From: Lycocorax pyrrhopterus obiensis | Taxonomy: Eukaryota; Chordata; Aves; Passeriformes; Paradisaeidae | Reading direction: 5' to 3' | NCBI GenBank assembly: GCA_014706295.1 | Contig: JACSVZ010000008.1 | Coordinates: 15,216,159-15,280,158 of the forward strand | DNA: 64,000 bases | In this document: positions 1 through 44,716 of the stretch, piece after piece | Numbering within the stretch: the stretch's first letter is position 1 | Layout of the letters: every line of letters starts with the position of its first letter | Notes under the pieces: model-generated | Seen by the model: only the letters and a program-made list of their open reading frames with translations | The model's database searches: none | Told to the model about the DNA's origin: nothing | Translations under genes and position numbers: made by a program

Positions 1-182
1 CTTAATTGCTCAGGATTTATTTTTCTTAGTGATCAGAGTTAAACAATTTTAAGAGCACTATCACTATTTCATATGTTACACATATGAAAAGTAACAAGTT
101 TTGCATTATATTGTAGAAGCTGCATTGTTCAGTAGCTGGAATGGCTTTTGTCTGTACATAAAAATACCCCCACAGGAGCTGC

Positions 183-275
183 TGTACTAGGTCAGATCAG
201 AAATCCATCTAGCTCAGTACCATGTCTCTGATAATGGCTACTCAGAGTCTAAGCAATAGGAACTGGGTGGAGTTC
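183..275 (-). mobile_element. CR1-type LINE 3' tail fragment
   Basis: ggtcagatcagaaatccatc, continuing agctcagtaccatgtctctg, matches the reverse complement of the 3' end of old amniote CR1 elements and aligns with the equivalent tail at 42387-42431 in the same window (about three quarters of bases identical by eye). It lies in the AP3M1 intron left of the first visible exon. Confidence 0.7.
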
Positions 276-339
276 AGTAGCTAGCTCAAGCTGCTGGTAC
301 TTGATGAGATATCACTTACCATTTTGCCACTCCTTCCAG

Positions 340-473
340 AACCCACGGCTGCTGGATGATGTCAGCTTCCATCCGTGTATTCGGTTCAAGCGCTGGGAGT
401 CTGAGAGAGTCCTTTCGTTTATTCCTCCCGATGGGAATTTCAGATTGATCTCCTACCGTGTCAGTTCCCAGAA
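340..473 (+). CDS. AP3M1: AP3M1 exon, residues 224-267 (first visible)
   Basis: The acceptor is ...ctccttccag at 339 and the donor is GAA|GTATGT after 473. The exon has 134 nt: 44 codons beginning NPRLLDDVSFHPC and ending YRVSSQ, plus two bases (AA) of the Asn codon finished by the next exon. It forms mu-homology-domain beta-strands and includes the conserved FKRWESERVLSF and PPDGNFRL blocks. Confidence 0.95.
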
Positions 474-3400
474 GTATGTTTCCATTCAGACACACAGTTT
501 CTCCAGCTACACCACCTGCTGCTTTCCACCTGAGTAACAGCACATTCCTCCTGGTTAAGGGGGGAATTTGCATCGTTCTAAAATGCATGTGCTCGGGTTT
601 TGTCTCATCTGGCCCCACTAAGAGAAGAAAACCATTTTTTAGTGACCTGCAGATATTCAGCAATAATTTTTCAGTAGAATAAATCACACATGACAGCAAT
701 ATAGGGCTATTCATTCCTAGTAATCATTGTTGATGCTAGATGCTTTGTGGGTGAGTCTCTGTGTACCTGGAGGACTCTGAGCTTCATGAAGAGCAAAAAT
801 AAAAGCAAATAAAGCAAAAAAGTCTAAACTGCAGATAGCTGCAAACTAAAGCCTGATCTGACTATTGGCTCTTCTGAGATTTGGCTCAGTGAGATTACTT
901 TAAAAAAAAAGTAGATGAAGGAAGAGAGAATAGGACAAGATATTTGGAAGAAAATAAAGAAAATATTTTTTTCCTGTGATTCTCTGTTAATAAAATCAGC
1001 AGAGTATCAGTTCACTTGTCACTTCTGAAACAAACTGGTTCTAACTTGAACACCTACCAGAAACACAAGAACTATTTATGAGAAAGTGCTTTAATTTCTC
1101 AAGTAGGGAAGTAGCCAGGATGCATTCAGCTACTGTCTTCTCTTTTCAGCTTGGTGGCAATTCCTGTATATGTGAAGCACATGATCAGTTTTAAGGAAAA
1201 TACTTCTTCAGGAAGATTCGATGTTACCATTGGACCAAAACAGAATATGGGGAAAACAGTAGAAGGAGTTGTCATGACAGTTCACATGCCAAAGGCTGTA
1301 CTTAACATGAACCTCACTGCTACACAAGGCAGCTATACATTTGACCCAGTTACTAAAGTAAGTCTTACATTTTTATTTATTTAAATATTGAAGATGGCAT
1401 TACAACAAGTCACCCATATTGCAGCACGCTGGAGCAGTGTTCCACACTTAGCGGAAAACTCTGTTCAGCGTATGTTTATGGATTAAAAATTTAACTTTAA
1501 AATTTGCTTTTTCAAACTTAGATACACACCAGTTGTGATTTCTGACTTTGTCAGTATCCTTTTCCTTCACTTCCTCTCTTTTCACCCTGCTCTTTCACCC
1601 GCTAATATTTTCCCTTAGTGGATGCAGCAGTATGTTGCTGATAGTTTCAGCCATTATAGATTTTGCAATTTATCTTATGAAAACATATTTATCTGAATAA
1701 AATGCACTAGCCTTGAAAATAGGTAGCCAGAAAAACTGGGAGCAGGAGATGAGAAAAACATTTCTTCCAAAAGATCTGCCTAAAGGCACACAGGAAGATA
1801 AAGTGTCTGAAAAAACACATCTCAAGCTCCTGCTTTTTTGCCTCTGAGTTGGGGTTTGAGACATAAATTTCCTAAAGCTCCTGAAGCCTTTTAGTACCCA
1901 GAAGCCATTTTGCTGAAAAGCAGTTTGAGCCAAACCATTCTGCTGGCTCTAATACCCTGCTCTGAGCTTTCTGCTGCCCTTGGAATATCTCAGTCAGCAA
2001 TTGATTAAAATTGTTAGGGAAAGCTCTCCAAGTAGCATTTTGGTTCAAAAACAGTAGACCTTGATCTTTTTAAAAGAAAAACACCAACAAAAACACTTAA
2101 AGTGTGCTTTCCTCTCTGCAGAAATAAATTTTACCGTGTTTTTGTCAAGAGCTGGGCTGAGGTAGATTGAAACTGCAAAAATTTGTAGAAGCAGAGAGAA
2201 CTGAGGTTTTTCTGCATTTATCAGTTTATGATAAGAACAAACAAACCACCTCTTGTGGGTGAGTAAAGGGCCGTTCCATGTTTCTCCAGAGTGTTAGAAT
2301 CAATGGCAAACAAGTGAGCCTTAAGAAAATCTGTCTTCGCCATCTCCTTTGGTCCAGGGCCTTGCTCCTACCCTCCTCATTCTCATGTTTAAGTTTCTAT
2401 GATCTTTGTGCTGGTTTCTGTCTTGGCTTCATGGATCCAGCTGACCCAAACTGACATCAGGGTCAATCATCCTTAGCAAAGGGAACAAGATCTTCTCAGT
2501 GCACAGACCCACAAAGGAACACTGACAGGGTGGAAAAAAAACCCCCATACCTGCAAGAGCCCTCTCACAGCCAGTGAGGTAATTCTCACCAGGCTACCGT
2601 CTGTACCCAGCCTGCAAACTAAAAGCTGGACATGAACTTGACCTCAGAGGTTGTTTTCCTGGAATGCTATTACTACTATCCTCTCCTTCCTGACAAGGTG
2701 CTAACGTGGGATGTGGGCAAAATTACCCCTCAAAAGCTACCAAACCTGAAGGGCATAGTGAATCTGCAGTCTGGAGCCCCCAAGCCAGAGGAGAACCCAA
2801 GTTTAAACATCCAGTTTAAGATACAACAGCTTGCAATTTCAGGTGAGTGGCAGGGTGTTACATGAAATTGGTGTTGGCAGAATGAGTTGTAGTAGGAAAT
2901 TAAGTGGGAAACTGTTAATCATTTAATTGGAGATGCAGATTTGAAGTCAGCTTGGTCCAAAATTATAAAGTCTGATTTACCCAAACCTGACAGTTACCCT
3001 TGCTGGAAGATTCCTTTGATGGGAATTGTGAATTCCCAATTGTTTTGCTCAAGAAAGACTGTGAGAAGTACACAGAAGAATGGATTTTTCTTTGTTGACT
3101 ACTGCATTAAACATGCAAATGTATCTGTTTAGTGAAGATTGATGGATGATGATTTAGTGTGCTGCTCCTGAATTGCTTTAGCCTCCTATCACTAAAGCTC
3201 TTTCTAGTGGTCATAAAAATACATTAATTTTGAAGAATGCCCTTTTTACTCTTTCCTTCTGGAGCTGGTTAGATTTTCATCTTTAAAACAATCTGCAAGT
3301 AAAAGCAGAATGAAATCTATAGAGTAAGTGCGAAAGTAAATTTAAAGCAGACAAGGCCTCAGTCTGCAAACACTTAAATCATGTGAGCTGTCAGTGTGTA

Positions 3401-4226
3401 AAATGCTTCTCCAAGCAAGCTTTGCAGGACTAAGGCTGTAAGAGTGGAAGGACTCACATTTGGAGAGGAGGAGGAGGATGACTGCAGGCAGTTGATGAGA
3501 GTTGGTTGTAGTACCTTTCTGGACAGGTACCAGGCTATGGTCTTTTTGGGCCCTAGACTACTTGAGTAAATAACACTTAGTTCTTGTATAAGAACAGAAT
3601 CCTGCAGTTACCTCTAAACTGGTTTTAATCTAGCAAGATAGGGTTGGTCCAGCAGCTGGAGGCCAAAGATAATGGACCTGTGAGAAAGCATGGAACAACC
3701 TGAAGCTGTAGGTAATTAATAGCTACTGGCCTTCCTCAGGCAATAGCAGAGGGATTTCTGGTTCTTGCAATTACGACTTGGAGTGAAAAGAATTCTGAAA
3801 CTTTGCTTCGTCTCCATGATGGGAAATGAGTGCAGTGTACAGGAGCTGTGGAAGATACTCGTTTGTTCCATAGTTCATCTCTTGGAAGGAGGATGTTGGC
3901 ATATGGCGTAGAAGAAAAACAGGGTGGTGCCCTGCCAAGACAGCTATGATTAGGTGACAAGAATGTTCTCATCTGCCGCTTCAAACCAGATGAACTTGTG
4001 AAAGAAAGGAAAATGAGCCTCCTAACCAATCCTAATGTGCTTCAAGACAGCCGGATTTCGAATCAGACTGCTGTGATTCCTAGTATTCTGCTTTTAACTT
4101 TGTACTTGTCTCTGTCTTTTTTCAGGACTGAAAGTGAATCGCCTAGACATGTATGGAGAAAAATACAAGCCTTTTAAAGGTGTCAAATATATTACAAAAG
4201 CAGGAAAATTCCAAGTCAGGACATGA
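340..4226 (+). CDS. AP3M1: AP3M1 C-terminal part, four exons (AP-3 complex subunit mu-1/mu3A)
   Basis: Joined coding exons are 340-473, 1150-1357, 2698-2842 and 4126-4226: 588 nt, 195 residues plus stop. Together they encode residues 224-418 of the usual 418-residue mu3A, so the 5' exons lie left of the window. The product is the medium subunit of the AP-3 adaptor (delta, beta3, mu3, sigma3), which sorts membrane cargo from endosomes to lysosomes and lysosome-related organelles. The visible part is most of the mu-homology domain, which reads Tyr-based YXX-phi sorting signals. Recognisable landmarks are FKRWESERVLSFIPPDG, PKQNMGKT, LTWDVGKITPQ and the C-terminus KAGKFQVRT. Donors are GTATGT, GTAAGT and GTGAGT; phases 2, 0 and 1 join cleanly with no frameshift or internal stop. 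It lies tail-to-tail with VCL, the same arrangement I recall for human chromosome 10. Identification is secure at family level; mu3A is preferred over mu3B from memory of the sequence and from that neighbour. Confidence 0.96.
474..1149 (+). other. AP3M1: AP3M1 intron
   Basis: Intron of 676 bp, GT-AG, phase 2. I see no gene, repeat or RNA in it. Short reading frames crossing the upstream exon boundary (for example to 682) are read-through of exon sequence and not real genes. Confidence 0.85.
1150..1357 (+). CDS. AP3M1: AP3M1 exon, residues 268-337
   Basis: The acceptor is ...tcttttcag at 1149 and the donor is AAA|GTAAGT. The exon has 208 nt: one base completing Asn268, then 69 codons from LVAIPVYVKH to FDPVTK, ending in phase 0. 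It carries PKQNMGKT followed by a beta-strand (VHMPKAVLNMNL) of the mu-homology domain. The sequence is intact. Confidence 0.96.
1358..2697 (+). other. AP3M1: AP3M1 intron
   Basis: Intron of 1,340 bp, GT-AG, phase 0, ending in a pyrimidine tract before gacaag|GTG. Nothing else is recognised. The short frame starting at 2632 is only the coding exon extended backward into the intron. Confidence 0.85.
2698..2842 (+). CDS. AP3M1: AP3M1 exon, residues 338-385
   Basis: The acceptor ends ...ccttcctgacaag at 2697, chosen because the previous exon ends in phase 0 at Lys337 and the family continues with Val-Leu-Thr-Trp. The exon has 145 nt: 48 codons from VLTWDVGKITP to QQLAIS, plus the G of Gly386. 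The donor is CAG|GTGAGT. Confidence 0.96.
2843..4125 (+). other. AP3M1: AP3M1 last intron
   Basis: Intron of 1,283 bp, GT-AG, phase 1. The stretch from about 3960 to 4110 lacks stops in the frame beginning at the Leu codon after the stop near 3945, but I recognise no protein in it and take it as chance. No repeat was recognised. Confidence 0.8.
4126..4226 (+). CDS. AP3M1: AP3M1 terminal coding exon, residues 386-418 and stop
   Basis: The acceptor is ...ttttttcag at 4125. Two bases complete Gly386, then LKVNRLDMYGEKYKPFKG through the terminal KFQVRT and a TGA at 4224-4226. The C-terminus falls at the expected residue 418, which confirms the frame of the whole visible chain. Confidence 0.97.
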
Positions 4227-5160
4227 GAAAATGCTAAGAGGAAATTCCCCTTAAAAAAACTTGACTGCTTAGTGACTTATGTTGGTTAGGTGCCAATTAA
4301 TTTATAGACACTGATTAGTTTGGAATCAAAGTATTTGTGCACAGCAGCTCTTAAAATGAAAGCATAGCTTAGTTTTTCTTAATATGGCTTTAAAATAAGG
4401 TACTTTTTTTCTATTACACTTCCACTCTTTTTTTACTGAATTGTTGTGCTGGTGAATAGTTGGATATGGGCAACCCACAAAATGTTGCATACACTACACT
4501 GCCAGTCAGACACCAAAGCCCTGAGGTCAAGCACATTCTGAAGGCCAGACAGGCTGCTGGAAAAGTCTTCTGGTGGCATGTTTTGCTGCTGCAGCCACCT
4601 GCAAAGAAAGCTCAGTTCCACCCACAGCCAGCTGCAAGCTGGCATTGCACAAAGCAGCATGTAATCCCTTCAGAAACAGAGAGCAGCAGTGAGAGGGGCA
4701 GGGGTCCCCTGGGGGGCCTGGGACATTGCAAGTGTCACTCCTGAAAAAGCTTCTGATGAAGTAAAAAATAATTTCTGTGTTGTTTACAAGAAATCGCCTT
4801 TCTTAAGAAGCATTTGCCTTAATCAGCTTTCATTTCTGCCATCTGCAGATGAGCTGATAAAAATAACATCCTGCATTAAATCTGGGAGGTGATTGTTGCT
4901 TCAGTAATCCACTTTCTTTCCATTCAATCTCATCATCCCCATCATTTTTTTTAAGAATACAGTTGCAGAGAGTAAGATCTATTTTTTATGTGAAGCCTTT
5001 GCTTTGATTTAGATGTTCCACTTGTTTGAAGTGGATGCCACCAGATCTGTGCAGTGTGTACCTTCGAGCGTAGCTTTTTAGATAGCACAATAGAAGTGTC
5101 AAGTGTATTTAATGGTTGTGTGCTTTAATGTTCTGAAATAAAGGGAACTCTACTGCAAAT
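4227..5160 (+). other. AP3M1: AP3M1 3' UTR (proximal polyadenylation)
   Basis: Non-coding sequence follows the TGA. A canonical AATAAA lies at 5137-5142 (context gaaataaaggg), with cleavage expected near 5155-5165. A variant signal near 5237 (attaaa) and a second AATAAA near 6763 could give longer transcripts, so the 3' end is the shortest likely one. The short frames at 4433-4892 are not supported as genes. Confidence 0.7.
5137..5142 (+). terminator. AP3M1: AP3M1 poly(A) signal AATAAA
   Basis: First canonical hexamer on the + strand after the AP3M1 stop, about 910 bases downstream. Confidence 0.65.
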
Positions 5161-7149
5161 ATGTCTCATCTTATGAAATGTTCATGCTCTTGTAAACGAT
5201 TCATGATGCTCTTAAGCAGAAGGCATCTGATACACAATTAAATAATGACTATTTGCTACCTCTATACTGAACTTGATCACTGTGCGCTGCTTAGAGTTTA
5301 AAAAGGCTGGTAGGAGCATGACTGGTAATGTCCCTTTCATATTTTTTATTTTTAAATGGAGGACAGTTATTTATTTATGATATTTCAAAGACTCAACAGT
5401 CAGAGCAAAGCTGACAGAACTTCTTGTTACACACCAACAAAAACATCTTTCTAAACCAAAACATACTCCACAGTAGCTATCAGGTTCCAAACCACGCATT
5501 TGGTCAGTATTAATTAAGGGTGGGATACTGGAGACCCTTTATTTCTCTAACCCGTTTGGCTTACAAATTGATGAGTAGGTACTAGCTTTGCTTCAGATGA
5601 AGAGTAGGAACTAAAATCATTTAGTAGTCAAAATTTCAAATATGAGGACAAAAAATGATTCAGTCTGGAAAGAGGAGGAGAAATCCATCTGAACCCTGGC
5701 AGCAAGTCAGTAAGGAAAGAAATGAGCATATGCTCTCTGTCTGTAACTTTGCATCTAATAAGATCTTCCATTTGTGTAGACACAACCCTAGTTATTAAAA
5801 GCTACCAACTTTCTAGTGTGCCTTTTTCAATTGGAGAAACATCCATCAATTCAATACTCATCCTACAGTTCTTCCCTGCGTTTCAGCAAATGGCATCCTT
5901 CAGTTACTGTAACTGTGAGAGAAATCTCGTCTTCAGAGGTAACTGATAACATCCCAAGCTGAAGTCTGAGCAGCTGGAGCTGCTCTCGGCATAAGCAGCC
6001 TGGAAATGCTGCACCGTGGCTTTCCAGAGCTGACGCCCTTCCTGAGCTAGGACATAAACTAAGTGTCAGAGCTCCAGCCCCGAGCCCAGCGCTGCCTCCC
6101 GCGTGTGACAGAACAAGCCCCGCCCAGCCGCGGGACCTCGGGCACCAGGCAGGCTCGCACAAAAGCTGTTAGGGGGAAAGCCTGGAGCCGTTCTTCCCAG
6201 CTCATCACCAGAACTCACTGACAGCAAGAATTGCACTCACCTGGTAGGAAATCAGCCTGGGCATGGAGATGTGTTTTGTCAAGGACATGATTGTACTGTA
6301 ATGCCGATACCTTTTCTTGTACATGTGCTGGTTCCTGCTGTATCTCCAAACACAGGAAGTTCAACTGCAGAAGGGGGCCTGCGTTCCTGTTCTGTTTAAA
6401 AAAATAATGATTTACCAGAACCTCTATGAAGAGTAGAGCTAAGGGAATCAGAGGAAGTCCTTGGCAAGGAGTTACACTGCCAAGTTTTGATCTCCCCTTC
6501 ACCACGTCTCCAGCTCTGGGAGAGCTGACAAATGTGGTTGTCTGTCAGGGTCTCATCTTCTCTCAGACATGGAGAGAGCTGTGTGAACAGTACAAAACTC
6601 TTTTACCACTTATTACTAAATCCCAGGTGCCCTCTGGCACTATGGGGGTACATTTGGTCCTACAGTACCAGTAAACATTGGTTCCACCAAGTCAGAACAT
6701 TGTGTGCTGGTAGAAATCTTAGCAAGAAAAAATGTTTATAAGAGGTTCTTAAGGTGAAGGAAATAAAACAGTGGTTTCATGCTAATCACCCTTGCACTCA
6801 ATTTGAGAAGTAAAATTCAGATTAACAAGATGCTGGTCAGAGTAGCAGTTCTTCCCTTACTGACAGGACCAGGCAAACACCCTTTCAAGTTCTCAGAATA
6901 CAGCAGATTACTGTCACGCCTCAGGAAAATCTCCTGTTTTGTCCCACTGAATGCAGCTTCCAGTAAATTCTTTAATTACTAGCTTGACAGGCATAAAAGA
7001 CAAAAAACCTTAGTTTAATCTTCTGTTTGAGAAACTCTGCACTTTTTTTCTGTTCAGAACATGTAGAAACAACTGTTCTTTGGTTTAGCTTTTTGCTGCT
7101 CTTCTTACAGCATCATCCACTGCTCTGTTATCATTAACACTCAGAAGCT
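5161..7149. other. Intergenic gap between convergent AP3M1 and VCL
   Basis: About 2 kb separates the inferred 3' ends of the two genes. It is mostly AT-rich with no supported gene. It contains a CpG-dense patch (separate entry) and an AU-rich attatttatttatg stretch near 5367-5381. Small frames in both directions are not convincing. Confidence 0.75.
5985..6190. other. CpG-dense patch in the intergenic gap
   Basis: About 200 bases rich in G+C and CpG, including gccccgcccagccgcggg around 6116-6133, in otherwise AT-rich DNA. It could be a small orphan CpG island, a promoter of an unannotated transcript, or a decayed GC-rich insertion. No open reading frame here is convincing. Confidence 0.5.
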
Positions 7150-7169
7150 GACATTTGTACAAATGCATT

Positions 7170-7175
7170 TTTATT
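7170..7175 (-). terminator. VCL: VCL poly(A) signal AATAAA
   Basis: The + strand reads tttatt, the complement of AATAAA (context CAATAAAAATGC on the - strand). A T/G-rich stretch follows downstream, as expected for a cleavage region. Cleavage is inferred near 7150. Confidence 0.65.
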
Positions 7176-7555
7176 GTTTTAACAGAACCAAAGAAAGGTT
7201 GAAAACATTAGGCTATACAATACATTTTGGTTTATAAACAAGGTTTTATAGTGGTAAAACATTTCTAAGTGACATTCACGGTCTTATTCAAATTTTTGCT
7301 GCACTTCAGGTCCAAAGACCAATAGTGTTCAAAAATGCAGTAATTGCATAAGGTGGACAAGTATCTCGGCTTCTATGAACAGTTCGAGAACTTAGAGCAA
7401 ACATTCTGGAAGAATATCAAAGGCAACCATGATTCATAACTCTCCTGCAAACATTCCTCAATAAACAAAAAGTGATCTTTGGCATAAACAATTATGTATT
7501 AAAGGCATTAGTAATATTGCATTAGTATCATTCAAGCAACTAAACAGTGATGCTA

Positions 7556-7581
7556 AAATAATAATAATAAAAATAAAAAAA
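7556..7581. repeat. ATA/A-rich low-complexity tract
   Basis: Repeated ata units grading into an A-rich run, within the VCL 3' UTR. Confidence 0.85.
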
Positions 7582-8273
7582 TCTCACAGAGAAGCCTGGA
7601 TGGGGGAGCAGGATGAGGGGATGTGAGGAGCATTGAAAAGCAATACAGGAAGACTATTTAGAAAATCCCTTTAAAATAATTCCTACTTATTCAGTGTTAT
7701 TTACTATTAAATAGAAATTACTACATTAAAATTATGTTAAAGACCTGGTATAAACCAACCAAATGCATCCAGGTTAAGGCTCTGGCACCCCTTCCTTCTT
7801 CTTCCTGTTGCAGGTAACTGCAGGAAGAGAGTACTCAGGGAAGATCCTAAGTACCACATTATTTCATAATACCCAGACACAAGGAGCAAATTCAAGACAA
7901 ACACACACCTTCTCTTGCTGAGGTCAGTTTGAGGCAGTTGTATTATCAACAGTTTAACTTCCCTTTTTAGATAACAGTGCAATGAAGGGGGTGAAGGGGA
8001 GAAGGTCCAAGTGCAGGATAACTGCTGCAGGCAGGTAGAGGACAGCTGACTGTGCTGTGTCTCTTCCTTTGAGCTGTTAAGACTGAGAAGTTTTTCCACA
8101 AGGACACTTCTGTTCAAGGTGGTTTGATCGTGCAACAAGTCTCAGCAAATTAAGAGGGTATTATGAGGTCAGTGCTGATTTGGGCAAAAGTCTGCAAGTA
8201 TTTCTTGCAAATGTAGAAACTCATTCTCAAACAAGTTTTCCTTTCTATAGGGCAATTAAATGAATGTGTATGA

Positions 8274-8289
8274 ATATATATATATATAT
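8274..8289. repeat. (AT)8 dinucleotide repeat
   Basis: Perfect alternating AT run within the VCL 3' UTR; likely polymorphic in length. Confidence 0.9.
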
Positions 8290-9599
8290 GAAGGCATATT
8301 CAATTATGGAAGGATAAAACATCACAAGTCTGTTTTAATAAGGGGAGGGAAGTTGGGGGAGTTTTACTGTTGTCATTTTGTTTGGGATTTTTTTTAAAGA
8401 TACAGGAACAATTGTTCAATTCACTATTACCAGAACTTGGAAAAGAGATTTTGAGACTCCAAACTCCACAAGCAGTAAAAATAATGAGGTATGTGCAGCA
8501 TTAGGAACCACCATTTGCTGGTAGCCACCAGACTACCTAAAGAGGGTTTCATGTCCCTGCAGAGCTCAGGTTTCAAAAAGCTTATGCATTGTTGGAAACA
8601 AGAGCAGTGAGGCCAAAGGTATTTTTCAACTGCATATCTTTATCTTTTAATTTCCACCTTGAGCGGCTGGAATCACATCAGATGGAGGGAAGAGGGAAAT
8701 AAGAATTATTGCATGTACTCATTTGGTTTTCAAAAAGAAAAGAGCCAGCATGTGGCATTTTCTGGTCCTGGACATGCAGCTAGGTTAAGAGAATCAAGAT
8801 TTTTCAGCTCAATACATTGCTGAATTGAGCAAGGAAAGAGTTCCATGATTTAAGGTCTCCAGCCATAACGCTCAAGCTGTCAACAGTGTGGCACTAACAT
8901 CCTCTGCAAAACCTTTCAGTACAGTACGAGAGTTCTGGAATGCCTACCTACAGGGTGACAGGAGGGGGACAGAGACAGCTCCAGTTTCTGTTAAAGTACT
9001 GTTGCCAGGCAAGAATCAAAAGCAAAAAAAATAGCATTTCAGACATGGGGTTTTAATCCTCAGTTTACAACTGTTCTGCTGCCCCACCTTCCCCCTTTTA
9101 ATTAAAAACCCCACACCTTCCATCATTTCTGCATGGTTTTAGAACAGCCAGTTAAAATCCTGTTGAAAAGCTGGATGTTTCTGTATCAATGATTGTCCCT
9201 AAAAAACTGCCAAGTAACCAAGTGTCCTAAACTCTCAAGACAAGCTTAAGTGAGGTCCATGTTTTATATCATCACATGGAAACTATTGGAATATACAGTG
9301 CATAAATGAAATGTGCTTTTGGGAGTACAGAATTCACTAAGAGAATCTTGAAAAGCAAAAAAAAAAATTAAATTATAAGAACTGTCTACTGTTGGCAGCA
9401 AATTAGAGGTGTTGGATATCAAATGTGTTCCAAAGACATTTGAAATGCATTATCTTATAACTCATACCCTTAGAATGGGGCATTAGCATAAGCTAATCTT
9501 AAGCTCATGTATACAGCACCTTTTGCTGTTAATATAACTCTTCTGTTTCCAAAAAAAGGCATTTTATGTTACAGAAAACAACACTAATGTGGCAACTAT

Positions 9600-44716
<35,117 letters not shown>

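Larger units (their letters stand above)
7150..9599 (-). other. VCL: VCL 3' UTR
   Basis: About 2.45 kb of non-coding sequence follows the VCL stop on the - strand. No canonical AATAAA occurs before 7170-7175; the variants ATTAAA near 9050, 8645 and 8335 could give shorter forms. It contains an (AT)8 run at 8274-8289 and an ATA-rich tract at 7556-7581. The length is in the range I recall for vertebrate VCL. The 133-residue frame at 7737-8138 lies inside the UTR and is not a gene. Confidence 0.75.

Noticed and set aside
3945..4125. About 50 stop-free codons in the last AP3M1 intron, reading like RFKPDELVKERKMSLLTN
   Set aside because: I recognised no protein, there are no splice sites or start in context, and a stop lies just upstream; it could be a pseudogene scrap but cannot be supported.
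7737..8138. 133-residue - strand frame
   Set aside because: It lies within the VCL 3' UTR downstream of the authentic stop, with no recognisable domain.
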